Positions 36,356 to 44,752 of a DNA stretch of 64,000 nt are shown here, piece by piece (the stretch's first letter is position 1; the number at the start of each line of letters is the position of its first letter). The position numbers and the translations under genes are program-made. Under the pieces are notes generated by a model. The model ran no database searches and was not told the DNA's origin. It saw only the letters and a program-made list of their open reading frames with translations. Origin of the DNA: Pseudomonas sp. SLFW (GTDB taxonomy: Bacteria; Pseudomonadota; Gammaproteobacteria; Pseudomonadales; Pseudomonadaceae); contig NZ_JAAAKW010000002.1 of the NCBI RefSeq assembly GCF_009905615.1, positions 1-64,000 on the forward strand, in the 5' to 3' direction.

Positions 36356-37951
36356 ATGAGCGCAGTGATTGACGATCCCCGTCACGACGACCACGCCGGC
36401 CATGCCCACGGCCCCGCCAAAGGCCTGATGCGTTGGGTGCTCACCACCAACCACAAGGACATCGGCACGCTGTACCTGTGGTTCAGCTTCTGCATGTTCC
36501 TGCTCGGCGGGTCATTCGCCATGGTGATTCGCGCCGAGCTGTTTGAGCCCGGTCTGCAAATCGTCGAACCAGCCTTTTTCAACCAGATGACCACGATGCA
36601 CGGCTTGGTGATGGTGTTCGGCGCGGTGATGCCCGCGTTCGTCGGGCTGGCAAACTGGATGATCCCTCTGATGATCGGCGCGCCGGACATGGCCCTGCCG
36701 CGCATGAACAACTTCAGTTTCTGGCTGTTGCCCGCCGCGTTTCTGCTCTTGGTCTCGACCCTGTTCACCCCCGGCGGCGGGCCAAATTTTGGCTGGACCT
36801 TCTATGCCCCGCTCTCCACCACGTACGCTCCCGAAAGCGTCACCTACTTCATCTTCGCCATTCACCTGATGGGCATCAGCTCGATCATGGGCGCGATCAA
36901 CGTCATCGCCACCATCCTCAACCTGCGCGCCCCCGGCATGACCCTGATGAAAATGCCGCTGTTCGTCTGGACCTGGCTGATCACCGCGTTCCTGCTCATC
37001 GCCGTGATGCCGGTGCTGGCCGGGTGCGTGACGATGATGCTGATGGACATCCATTTCCACACCAGCTTTTTCAGCGCCGCAGGCGGCGGCGATCCGGTGC
37101 TGTTCCAGCACGTGTTCTGGTTCTTCGGCCACCCCGAGGTGTACATCATGATCCTGCCCGCGTTCGGCGCAGTCAGTTCGATCATTCCGGCGTTTTCGCG
37201 CAAGCCGCTGTTCGGCTACACCTCAATGGTTTATGCCACAGCGAGCATTGCGTTCCTGTCGTTCATCGTCTGGGCGCACCACATGTTCGTGGTCGGCATC
37301 CCGTTGGTGGGCGAGCTGTTCTTCATGTACGCGACCATGCTGATCGCCGTGCCCACCGGTGTGAAGGTGTTCAACTGGATCAGCACCATGTGGCAGGGCG
37401 AGCTGACCTTCGAGACGCCCATGCTGTTCGCCGTAGCCTTCGTGATTCTGTTCACCATCGGCGGCTTTTCCGGACTGATGCTGGCGATTGCGCCCGCCGA
37501 CTTCCAGTACCAGGACACCTACTTCGTCGTCGCGCATTTTCACTACGTATTGGTGCCGGGGGCGATCTTCGGCATCTTCGCGTCGGCCTACTATTGGCTG
37601 CCGAAATGGACCGGCCACATGTACGACGAAACCCTGGGCAAGCTGCATTTCTGGCTGTCCTTCGTTGGCATGAACATGGCGTTCTTCCCGATGCACTTCG
37701 TGGGGCTGGCCGGAATGCCCCGTCGGGTGCCGGACTACAACCTGCAATTCGCCAACTTCAACATGGTCTCGTCGATTGGCGCATTCACGTTTGGCGCGAC
37801 GCAGATTTTCTTCCTCTTCATCGTGATAAAGACCATTCGCGGCGGCCCGCCTGCGCCGGCCAAGCCTTGGGATGGCGCCGATGGCCTTGAGTGGACCGTG
37901 CCCTCACCTGCGCCGTATCACACTTTCGTCACGCCGCCGGACGTCGAATGA
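36356..37951 (+). CDS. coxA: Cytochrome c oxidase subunit I
   Basis: A 531-residue heme-copper oxidase core with 12 membrane helices. The binuclear centre segment WFFGHPEVYIM (CuB histidine and cross-linked tyrosine) and the low-spin/high-spin heme ligands in FVVAHFHYVLVPG are intact, so it should reduce oxygen and pump protons. The ATG at 36356 with CAGGAG upstream is preferred over the in-frame 36326. It needs heme A, made by CtaB and CtaA; see the ctaB relic downstream. Confidence 0.97.
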   Translation: MSAVIDDPRHDDHAGHAHGPAKGLMRWVLTTNHKDIGTLYLWFSFCMFLLGGSFAMVIRAELFEPGLQIVEPAFFNQMTTMHGLVMVFGAVMPAFVGLANWMIPLMIGAPDMALPRMNNFSFWLLPAAFLLLVSTLFTPGGGPNFGWTFYAPLSTTYAPESVTYFIFAIHLMGISSIMGAINVIATILNLRAPGMTLMKMPLFVWTWLITAFLLIAVMPVLAGCVTMMLMDIHFHTSFFSAAGGGDPVLFQHVFWFFGHPEVYIMILPAFGAVSSIIPAFSRKPLFGYTSMVYATASIAFLSFIVWAHHMFVVGIPLVGELFFMYATMLIAVPTGVKVFNWISTMWQGELTFETPMLFAVAFVILFTIGGFSGLMLAIAPADFQYQDTYFVVAHFHYVLVPGAIFGIFASAYYWLPKWTGHMYDETLGKLHFWLSFVGMNMAFFPMHFVGLAGMPRRVPDYNLQFANFNMVSSIGAFTFGATQIFFLFIVIKTIRGGPPAPAKPWDGADGLEWTVPSPAPYHTFVTPPDVE

Positions 37952-37952
37952 C

Positions 37953-38516
37953 ATGACTTGCGCAGAGCGTCCGAACACGCGACTCGTCATTCGCCTGCTG
38001 GTGCTGGTGGCGGCGATGTTCGCGTTCGGCTTCGCCTTGGTGCCGCTCTACGACGTGATGTGCAAAGCGCTGGGCATCAACGGCAAGACCGGCGATCAGT
38101 ACACCCAAAGTCAGCAGATCGATGCCAGTCGTGAGGTGCGCGTGCAGTTTCTGGCCACCAACTCGGCAGAAATGGTCTGGGGCTTCTATCCCAAGGGCGA
38201 GGAGCTGAACGTTCACCCCGGCGCGGTCAACGAGATGCTGTTCGTCGCGCAGAACCCGACCAGCAAGGCGATGACTGCCCAGGCGATCCCAAGCATCGCC
38301 CCCAGCACCGCCGCCGTGTATTTCCACAAGACCGAATGCTTCTGTTTCACCCAGCAAATGCTGCAACCGGGCGAGCGAATCGAGATGCCCGTGCGTTTCA
38401 TCATCGACCGCGACCTGCCCAAGGACGTGAAACACCTGACGCTCGCTTACACGCTGTTCGACATCACCGCGCGCATGCCGCCCATCGTCCGCCCTGTCGC
38501 GGCCAATGGCGGTTAG
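37953..38516 (+). CDS. ctaG: Cytochrome c oxidase assembly protein (Cox11)
   Basis: A 187-residue protein with one N-terminal membrane helix (residues 10-33) and a periplasmic beta domain carrying the copper site CFCF (C129, C131) in KTECFCFTQ. It delivers copper to the CuB centre of CoxA. It begins one base after the coxA stop, and CoxC follows, so it is firmly within the operon. Confidence 0.94.
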   Translation: MTCAERPNTRLVIRLLVLVAAMFAFGFALVPLYDVMCKALGINGKTGDQYTQSQQIDASREVRVQFLATNSAEMVWGFYPKGEELNVHPGAVNEMLFVAQNPTSKAMTAQAIPSIAPSTAAVYFHKTECFCFTQQMLQPGERIEMPVRFIIDRDLPKDVKHLTLAYTLFDITARMPPIVRPVAANGG

Positions 38517-38543
38517 GCCCCACGGCCTGAGGAGATCTGGAAG

Positions 38544-39428
38544 ATGGCAACCCATGAGCATTACTACGTCCCGGCGCAGAGCAAGTGGCCGATCATCGCC
38601 ACCGTCGGCATGTTCGTCACGATGTACGGATTGGGCACCTGGCTGGTGGACCTGAAAGCGGGCCGCGAAACACACGGTGCGTGGATATTTTGTGTGGGCG
38701 CGCTGATGGTGGCCTACATGATGTTCGGCTGGTTCGGCACCGTCGTGCGCGAAGGTCGGGCCGGGTTGTACAGCGGTCAGATGGACCGCTCGTTCCGCTG
38801 GGGCATGAGCTGGTTCATCTTTTCGGAAGTCATGTTCTTCGTGGCGTTCTTCGGCGCGCTATTTTACGTGCGCCACGTCAGCTTGCCTGCCTTGGGTGGC
38901 GAGGGCACAAAGGCCATCGCCCACATGCTCTGGCCGGAATTTCAGAACACTTGGCCATTGCTGCATACGCCCGATCCGAAGCTGTTTCCGCCGCCCAAAG
39001 AGGTCATCGACCCTTGGCACCTGCCGTTGATCAACACCGTATTGCTCGTCAGTTCGAGCGTCACCGTGACCATTGCCCACCATGCGCTTAAGAGCGGCCA
39101 TCGCGCTGCGTTGAAACTGTGGTTGGGGCTGACGATTCTTCTGGGTCTGTCTTTTCTTGCGCTACAGGCCATTGAGTATCACGAGGCCTACACCGAGCTT
39201 GGGCTGACATTGGGTTCAGGCATCTACGGCGCGACGTTCTTCATGCTCACCGGATTCCACGGCGCCCACGTCACCATCGGCACGATCATTCTGTTTGTGA
39301 TGCTGATGCGGGTCATGCGCGGGCATTTCGATGCCGAGCATCAATTCGGTTTCGAGGCGGCGAGTTGGTATTGGCACTTTGTGGACGTGGTGTGGGTGGG
39401 GTTGTTTGTTTTTGTGTATGTGTTGTGA
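38544..39428 (+). CDS. coxC: Cytochrome c oxidase subunit III
   Basis: A 294-residue membrane protein with seven helices, typical of subunit III (AAFWYWHFVDVVWV-like end at FEAASWYWHFVDVVW, GFHGAHVTIGT). It stabilises CoxA. A GAGGAGATC ribosome site precedes the ATG. A REPIN and a convergent small gene follow. Confidence 0.95.
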   Translation: MATHEHYYVPAQSKWPIIATVGMFVTMYGLGTWLVDLKAGRETHGAWIFCVGALMVAYMMFGWFGTVVREGRAGLYSGQMDRSFRWGMSWFIFSEVMFFVAFFGALFYVRHVSLPALGGEGTKAIAHMLWPEFQNTWPLLHTPDPKLFPPPKEVIDPWHLPLINTVLLVSSSVTVTIAHHALKSGHRAALKLWLGLTILLGLSFLALQAIEYHEAYTELGLTLGSGIYGATFFMLTGFHGAHVTIGTIILFVMLMRVMRGHFDAEHQFGFEAASWYWHFVDVVWVGLFVFVYVL

Positions 39429-39457
39429 ACATCGAATTGCCGGCTGCGAGGCCCCGT

Positions 39458-39549
39458 CTGTAGGAGTGAGCTTGCTCGCGATTGCAGTGTGTCAGCTGAC
39501 ATCTATGTATCTGATCTACCGCAATCGCGAGCAAGCTCACTCCTACAGG
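39458..39549. repeat. REPIN (GTAGGAGTGAGCTTGCTCGCG type)
   Basis: CTGTAGGAGTGAGCTTGC and inverted GCAAGCTCACTCCTACAGG around a variable core, the same type as at 33930. It lies between convergent coxC and the twin-helix gene. Confidence 0.9.
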
Positions 39550-39560
39550 GGCCGTGCGGG

Positions 39561-39764
39561 CTACCAAGGCGGATGCCACACCAACTGCCCGCTGAAATAC
39601 CCATAGGCAATCAACGCCAGGGTAATCGCGGCACAGCCCACGCGGACGGTCAGGGCTTTGAGCAGGCGAGTGGATGACGCGTCGTCCTTGACCAGAAAAA
39701 ACAGGCCGCTGAACAGACTCACCACAGTGGCCAGAAGCATGAAGACAATCGCGGCTTTGAGCAT
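39561..39764 (-). CDS. Twin transmembrane protein (DUF2909-type)
   Basis: A 67-residue protein with two hydrophobic helices (residues 3-25 and 42-60) and a short charged loop. It corresponds to PA0109 in position. Small proteins of this type accompany aa3 oxidase genes and may be assembly factors, but no function is proven. CCGGAG lies seven bases before the ATG. It is the only minus-strand gene inside the cox region. Confidence 0.8.
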   Translation of the reverse strand: MLKAAIVFMLLATVVSLFSGLFFLVKDDASSTRLLKALTVRVGCAAITLALIAYGYFSGQLVWHPPW

Positions 39765-39836
39765 CGGGTGACTCCGGGGAGCGAACGCTATGCAAAGGAG
39801 TATAGGTGTCGCGCAACAGCTGACGCAGGAGGCGTG

Positions 39837-40601
39837 ATGAGACGCTTTCGGCCCGGTATCGCCCCCACGCTGGTTGTTTTTGTGTTGCTGCCGGTGCTGA
39901 TTTCGCTGGGCGTCTGGCAACTGGGGCGTGGGGAAGAGAAGCGCGTGATGCTCGCCCACTACGCCGAACGTCGTGCGGCCCCGCCCATGTCGGCGGAGTT
40001 GCTGCCGAACACGCCTGACCCAGCCTATCGCCGGGTCCAGTTGCGCGGCAGCTTTGATGCCGAACACAGCCTGATCCTCGACAACAGCACCCGAGAGGGA
40101 AAGGTCGGGGTCGAGCTGATCCAGCCGTTCCATGATCAAGGGAGCGGGCTGTGGCTGATGGTCAATCGGGGCTGGCTGCCGTGGCCGGATCGGCGCACCC
40201 CGCCGACGTTCGACACACCCACTCAGCCGCTGAACCTCGACGCCTGGGTCTACGTTGCCCCCGGCGCAACGTTTCAGTTGCACCCGGATGCGCAGAGCGA
40301 TGTATGGCCGAAGCTGGTGACGGCCATCGATCCGGCGAAGGCCTGGCCCGAGCTGAACCGTGAAGGGTTTGCCCATGAGCTGCGACTTGAGGCCGGTCCT
40401 GCCGCGTACCGCACCGACTGGCCCGTTGTCGCCATGGGGCCGGAGAAACACCTGGGCTACGCGGTGCAGTGGTTCGCCATGGCCACGGCGCTGACCGGGC
40501 TCTACCTGTACCTGAGTTTCAGGCCGCCCAGCCCGACAAAACCCAATAAAAAGAAGGAGGCCGCTCATGGGAACGGCGATGAATCCAGCCAGCACGTCTG
40601 A
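39837..40601 (+). CDS. SURF1-family oxidase assembly protein
   Basis: A 254-residue protein with N- and C-terminal membrane helices (residues 7-25 and about 213-232) and a periplasmic domain bearing family stretches LGVWQLGRGEEKR, RRVQLRGSF and LMVNRGWLP. SURF1 binds heme A and helps insert it into CoxA. The ATG at 39837 has AGGAGG five bases upstream. It overlaps the next gene by 35 bases. Confidence 0.93.
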   Translation: MRRFRPGIAPTLVVFVLLPVLISLGVWQLGRGEEKRVMLAHYAERRAAPPMSAELLPNTPDPAYRRVQLRGSFDAEHSLILDNSTREGKVGVELIQPFHDQGSGLWLMVNRGWLPWPDRRTPPTFDTPTQPLNLDAWVYVAPGATFQLHPDAQSDVWPKLVTAIDPAKAWPELNREGFAHELRLEAGPAAYRTDWPVVAMGPEKHLGYAVQWFAMATALTGLYLYLSFRPPSPTKPNKKKEAAHGNGDESSQHV

Positions 40602-41160
40602 AGCTCGTCCTCGGAAAAGTCGGCGGCGCGGGCGCGTGCAGTTGATCCTGGTGTTTCTCGTGGCGATTGGTCCGATGGTGCTCGCAACCGCCATGTACAA
40701 GCTCAAGTTCTGGGTGCCCGAGAGTCGCAGCTACCATGGCGAGCTGATCGGCAATGGCGAAAGCCGCATTGAGCTGGGCGTGCAGACGGACGAAAAGCGC
40801 TGGCAGCTCCTGGTGACAGCGCCTCGGGAATGCGACGCCGATTGCCAGCAATTGGTGTACCTGGCGCGGCAGGTGCAGATCGGCTTGGGGCGCGATGCGT
40901 CTCGCGCCAGCCACGCGCTCACCACGGCACAACCGATCACCGGTGAATACGACGCCAAACTCGCTCGCGAATACCCTCAATTACAGCGCTACCCCCTCGA
41001 CCTCAAGCGCTACCAACGGATGGCCCCGGGCATCGAACTGCCGCAGCTGTGGATCGTCGATCCCCACGGCAATCTGGTGTTGCGTTACGGGGCGGAGGTC
41101 AACGGCAAGGACCTGCTCAACGACCTGCGCCAACTGCTGAAACTGTCGAACATCGGATAA
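40567..41160 (+). CDS. CX3C membrane-anchored protein of cox operon (PA0111-like)
   Basis: A 197-residue protein with a basic N-terminus, one membrane helix (residues 25-45) and a periplasmic domain with a CDADC motif (C89, C93). The spacing is that of Sco copper chaperones, and the end (LPQLWIVDPHGNLVLRYG) resembles thioredoxin-like folds. A role in copper or thiol chemistry of CoxB is likely but unproven. AAGGAGG precedes the ATG, inside the end of the SURF1 gene. Confidence 0.8.
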   Translation: MGTAMNPASTSEARPRKSRRRGRVQLILVFLVAIGPMVLATAMYKLKFWVPESRSYHGELIGNGESRIELGVQTDEKRWQLLVTAPRECDADCQQLVYLARQVQIGLGRDASRASHALTTAQPITGEYDAKLAREYPQLQRYPLDLKRYQRMAPGIELPQLWIVDPHGNLVLRYGAEVNGKDLLNDLRQLLKLSNIG

Positions 41161-41170
41161 AGGGGAGGCC

Positions 41171-42229
41171 ATGATGACCAAGCCCGGATTTCGTCTCGCC
41201 CTCTGCGCAACGCTTTTGGCGCTCATGGTCGTGCTGCTCGGCGCCTACACCCGTCTGACCCATGCCGGGTTGGGCTGTCCGGATTGGCCCGGCTGTTACG
41301 GCTTCATCAGCGTGCCCAAGACCGAAGCGCAACTCGCCCATGCCGAGCTGCACTACCCGGATTCGCCCGTGATCGAACACAAGGGCCGAAACGAGATGGT
41401 GCATCGTTATTTCGCCGGTGGGTTGGGGCTGCTGATCATGATTCTCGGCGTACAGGCCTGGCATCGACGCCACATGGCCGATCAACCGGTTGCCTTGCCG
41501 TTGCTGCTGGTGGGCGTGGTGTTCGCCCAAGCGGCCTTCGGCATGTGGACCGTCACGCTCAAGCTCTGGCCGCAGGTAGTCACGGCGCATTTGCTGGGCG
41601 GGCTGACGACCCTGAGCCTGCTGTTTCTGCTGACCCTGCGTTTGAGCGGGCGATTCAAACCGATGCCACAGTTGCACCCACGCGTGCGACATCTGGCGGC
41701 CGTCGGTTTGGCATTGGTGGTGATACAAGTCGCGCTGGGCGGTTGGGTCAGCGCCAACTACGCCGCCATGGCGTGTACAGATCTGCCGACCTGTCAGGGC
41801 CAGTGGTGGCCCGACGCGGACTTCGCCAATGGCTTTCATCTGACCCAACACATCGGCCCTAATTACCTGGGCGGAAAACTCGACAGTGAAGCGCGCACGG
41901 CGATTCATCTGACCCACCGTGTCGGCGCGGTGCTGGTGAGCCTTTCGTTGCTGTCGTTGGCGTGGCGACTGAATCGGGCAGGGTTCGGTGGGATGGCGAA
42001 GCTGTTGGTGATCGCGCTGGGTACGCAGGTTACGCTGGGGTTGTGCAATGTGATCTTTCATCTGCCGCTTGAATTGGCTGTGGCGCACAACGCTGGAGCG
42101 GCGGGACTGGTGCTGACGCTGTGCCTGATCAATTACCGCATCCGGGTCCCGTTCGCCGTGACTTCCAGGCGGGTGTCGAGCTTCTGGCAGCACGCCCATG
42201 TGCGCCTTCACCTCGGGCCGCATCGCTGA
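41171..42229 (+). CDS. ctaA: Heme A synthase (COX15/CtaA)
   Basis: A 352-residue protein with eight helices that converts heme O to heme A. Conserved heme-ligand segments are GAYTRLTHAGLGCPDWPGC near residue 20, HRYFAGGLG, the central VTAHLLGGLTTL, and LTHRVGAVLVS near residue 243. The start is ATG at 41171 (a second ATG follows). Its substrate heme O normally comes from CtaB, whose gene should follow but is only a relic. Confidence 0.94.
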   Translation: MMTKPGFRLALCATLLALMVVLLGAYTRLTHAGLGCPDWPGCYGFISVPKTEAQLAHAELHYPDSPVIEHKGRNEMVHRYFAGGLGLLIMILGVQAWHRRHMADQPVALPLLLVGVVFAQAAFGMWTVTLKLWPQVVTAHLLGGLTTLSLLFLLTLRLSGRFKPMPQLHPRVRHLAAVGLALVVIQVALGGWVSANYAAMACTDLPTCQGQWWPDADFANGFHLTQHIGPNYLGGKLDSEARTAIHLTHRVGAVLVSLSLLSLAWRLNRAGFGGMAKLLVIALGTQVTLGLCNVIFHLPLELAVAHNAGAAGLVLTLCLINYRIRVPFAVTSRRVSSFWQHAHVRLHLGPHR

Positions 42230-42240
42230 GATGTGAATCC

Positions 42241-42379
42241 CAGGGCGCGATTCACTTTCTGCCCAGGCCAAGGGTGTTGTACCGTGGCAGCCCGGCCGCA
42301 TGCCGTGATCGACACGTTGGAGCTTTTCCCGTGGTGGGTCGCGCTGCTTGACGATCACTTTTCGATGTTGAACTCATGA
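42241..42379 (+). pseudogene. ctaB: Relic of ctaB (heme O synthase), 3' end only
   Basis: Between ctaA and the Sco gene there are only about 145 bases where an 890-base ctaB is expected. In one frame the relic reads HFLPRPRVLYRG (to 42288), and in the next frame RPHAVIDTLELFPWW then VALLDDHFSMLNS, ending at TGA 42377-42379. This resembles the CtaB C-terminus as I remember it (VLYRG..PHAAIKTF..ALLVDHYLL). The TGA overlaps the Sco ATG as ATGA. About 85% of the gene is missing, and the rest is frameshifted around 42288. Alternative: unrelated spacer; sequence comparison would settle it. Confidence 0.65.
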
Positions 42380-43008
42380 CCCGAACCCAAAAAACCGTCT
42401 TCATCCTTGTGGCCATCGTCGCGTTGGTGCTGGGCCTGACCGTCAACCGCGTATTGTCCGGCAGCGGTCAGGGCGACCAGACCGCGCTGATCGACGCCGG
42501 GGTGATCCTGTTGCCGCAAAGCCGTAACGTACCGGACCTGAAACTCATCGATCAGGACGGCCAGCCGGTGTCGCTGGATTCATTGAAGGACAAGTGGACA
42601 CTGCTGTTTTTCGGTTACACCTTCTGCCCGGACATTTGCCCCACCGCACTCGCCCAACTGCGCCAGATTAAGAGTGACCTGCCAAAAGAAGCGGTGGATA
42701 AATTGCGCGTGGTGTTTGTCAGCGTCGACCCCAATCGGGACACGCCGCAGCAGTTGAAGACGTATCTGGGGTATTTCGACAAGCAGTTCCTCGGCCTGAC
42801 CGCGCCGGTGGATACCATTCAGAAACTCGCCAATGCCATGAGCATTCCGTTCATTCCGGCCGATACCAGCAAGCCGAATTACACAGTCGATCACAGCGGC
42901 AATCTGGCCCTGCTCGGCCCGGACGGCACTCAACGCGGCTTCATCCGCGCACCGATCAACAACCAGAAACTGGTCGCGCAGTTGCCGGGGTTGGTTGAGA
43001 GGAAGTGA
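42376..43008 (+). CDS. SCO1/SenC-family copper chaperone
   Basis: A 210-residue membrane-anchored thioredoxin-fold protein. One helix spans residues 7-25. The copper motif is C84-P-D-I-C88 (TFCPDICPT), with the third ligand histidine in TVDHSGN near residue 174. It matures the CuA centre of CoxB. The ATG overlaps the ctaB relic stop, an inheritance of the original coupled operon. REP elements follow. Confidence 0.93.
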   Translation: MTRTQKTVFILVAIVALVLGLTVNRVLSGSGQGDQTALIDAGVILLPQSRNVPDLKLIDQDGQPVSLDSLKDKWTLLFFGYTFCPDICPTALAQLRQIKSDLPKEAVDKLRVVFVSVDPNRDTPQQLKTYLGYFDKQFLGLTAPVDTIQKLANAMSIPFIPADTSKPNYTVDHSGNLALLGPDGTQRGFIRAPINNQKLVAQLPGLVERK

Positions 43009-43017
43009 CTGACGAGT

Positions 43018-43087
43018 CTGTAGTAGCACGGTTTGCCGGCGGTGGCGTCATCGAAACCGCTACCGCCGGCATGCCGGACTGCTACAG
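43018..43087. repeat. REPIN-like inverted repeat with 30-base arms
   Basis: Two 30-base arms (43018-43047 and 43058-43087) starting CTGTAGTAGCACGG and ending CCGGACTGCTACAG are nearly complementary around a 10-base loop. The sequence type (GCCGGCGGT) differs from the other REPINs in the window. The gap 43009-43232 holds this, a solitary REP, and no gene. Confidence 0.85.
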
Positions 43088-43146
43088 GGTGTATGTTCGC
43101 GGTCGGCGCTCACATTCGGGATATCTTTATCGGATGTATTGCCGCC

Positions 43147-43170
43147 TCGCGAATGAATTCGCTCCCACAG
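43147..43170. repeat. Solitary REP half (GTGGGAGCGAA type)
   Basis: TCGCGAATGAATTCGCTCCC plus ACAG matches the right half of the REPINs at 36205 and 52437, but the left partner is missing or decayed, perhaps disrupted by the neighbouring 30-base-arm repeat. Confidence 0.8.
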
Positions 43171-43232
43171 TTAGTCCGTGTAAAGCCCGATAATTCGCGG
43201 TGGTACGGGCTCCTGCGGGAACAAATCCGGGA

Positions 43233-44006
43233 TTAGAACGCCGGAACCACAGCGCCTTTGTACTTCTCAAGAATGAAGGCTTTGGTCTCGGGGCTGTGCA
43301 GCGCGGCGACCAGTTTCTGGATCGCTGGCGCGTCCTTGTTATCTTCGCGGGTTACCAGAATGTTGGCGTACGGCGATTCCTGACCCTCGATGATCAGCGC
43401 GTCCTTGGTCGGATCGAGCTTGGCGGTCAGTGCGTAGTTGGTGTTGATCAGCGCCAGGTCAACCTGAGTCAGCACACGCGGCAGGGTCGCCGCTTCCAGC
43501 TCGCGGAACTTCAGGGCTTTCGGGTTCTGCAGCACATCGCTCGGCTTGGCGGTGATGCTGGTCGGGTCTTTCAGGGTGATCAGACCGGCTTTCACGAGCA
43601 GCAGGAACGCACGGCCTTCATTGGTGGCATCGTTCGGCAGTGCCACGGTCGCGCCATCTGGCAGGTCGGCCAGGTTCTTGATCTTGTCCGAGTACGCGCC
43701 AAACGGCTCGACGTGCACCTTGGCCACGCTTACCAGGTGCGTGCCCTTGCCCTTGTTGAACTCATCCAGATACGGCTGGTGCTGGAAGAAGTTGGCGTCC
43801 ATGCGCTTCTGATCGACCTGCACGTTTGGCTGGATGTAGTCGTTGAAGACCTTCACATTCAACGTCACGCCTTCTTTGGCCAGCGCCGGTTTCACGAACT
43901 CCAGAATCTCGGCGTGAGGCACGGCGGTGGCCGCGACGGTCAGGGTTTCATCGGCGTGGGCGGACAGTGCAGCCACAGCAGCGAATACGGCCAACAGCTT
44001 CTTCAT
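43233..44006 (-). CDS. metQ: Methionine ABC transporter substrate-binding protein
   Basis: A 257-residue periplasmic binding protein of the MetQ/NlpA family. The signal peptide ends near SAHADE (residue 18), and the absence of a lipobox cysteine means it is soluble in the periplasm, unlike the E. coli lipoprotein. The core TAVPHAEILEFVKP and VALPNDATNEGRALLL-type segment (here VALPNDATNEGRAFLLL) mark methionine binding. The ATG at 44006 with AAGGAG upstream is used. It is last in the metN-metI-metQ operon. Confidence 0.93.
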   Translation of the reverse strand: MKKLLAVFAAVAALSAHADETLTVAATAVPHAEILEFVKPALAKEGVTLNVKVFNDYIQPNVQVDQKRMDANFFQHQPYLDEFNKGKGTHLVSVAKVHVEPFGAYSDKIKNLADLPDGATVALPNDATNEGRAFLLLVKAGLITLKDPTSITAKPSDVLQNPKALKFRELEAATLPRVLTQVDLALINTNYALTAKLDPTKDALIIEGQESPYANILVTREDNKDAPAIQKLVAALHSPETKAFILEKYKGAVVPAF

Positions 44007-44077
44007 GTGTATCGACTCCTTGAAATGCACGCCGGGCGGCGCGCATGTGCCGGTCCGTGCAGGACCGGCGAATACGG

Positions 44078-44752
44078 TTAACGGTGTGAAAAGTGCGCAA
44101 CCAGACGGTCGCCGACGGTTTGCAGGATCTGCACCAGCACCAGCAGCAATACGACCGTCACGAACATCACATCGTTCTGGAAGCGCTGGTAACCGTAGCG
44201 AATCGCCAGGTCGCCCAAGCCGCCCGCACCCACTGCACCCGCCATGGCCGTGAACGACACCAGCGCAATGGCGGTGACCGTGATGGCCGCCAGAATGCCC
44301 GGACGTGCTTCCGGGAGCAGCGCCTTGACGATGATCTGCCGCGTCGTGGCACCCATCGCTTGCGTCGCTTCAATGATCCCGCGATCCACCTCGCGCAGCG
44401 CGGTTTCTACCAGACGGGCGAAGAACGGCGTCGCACCTGCGATCAGAGGTGGCAAGGTCCCGAGAATCCCCAGCGAAGTGCCGGTGATGATTTCGGTCAA
44501 CGGCATCATCACGATCAACAGAATGATGAAAGGCAGCGCCCGCAACATGTTCACGATCAGCCCAATGGTGGCGTAGACCGGCTTGTTTTCGAGCAGTTGG
44601 CGCGGGGAAGTGAGGAACATCAGCACGCCGAGGGGCAGGCCCAGCAGCACGGTGAATGCCAGGGAAATGCCGAGCATGATCAGGGTGTCGCCGGTCGCGA
44701 CCCAGATTTCGTACCAGTCGACGTTGGAAAACAGAGCGGCCAGAGTTTCCAT
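44078..44752 (-). CDS. metI: Methionine ABC transporter permease
   Basis: A 224-residue permease with five helices and the EAA-type loop (EATQAMGATTRQIIVKALLPEA, within residues 125-150). It forms the channel of the MetNIQ importer for D- and L-methionine. The ATG overlaps the metN stop by one base. Confidence 0.94.
   Translation of the reverse strand: METLAALFSNVDWYEIWVATGDTLIMLGISLAFTVLLGLPLGVLMFLTSPRQLLENKPVYATIGLIVNMLRALPFIILLIVMMPLTEIITGTSLGILGTLPPLIAGATPFFARLVETALREVDRGIIEATQAMGATTRQIIVKALLPEARPGILAAITVTAIALVSFTAMAGAVGAGGLGDLAIRYGYQRFQNDVMFVTVVLLLVLVQILQTVGDRLVAHFSHR

Noticed and set aside
39561..40706. Long minus-strand extension upstream of the 67-residue twin-helix protein
   Set aside because: Only the last 67 codons have membrane-protein character and their own ribosome site; the rest is antisense to SURF1.
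42376..42378. Possibility that ctaB was simply moved within the window
   Set aside because: No CtaB-like protein (LTKPKVV, polytopic UbiA fold) is found on either strand elsewhere in the 64 kb.
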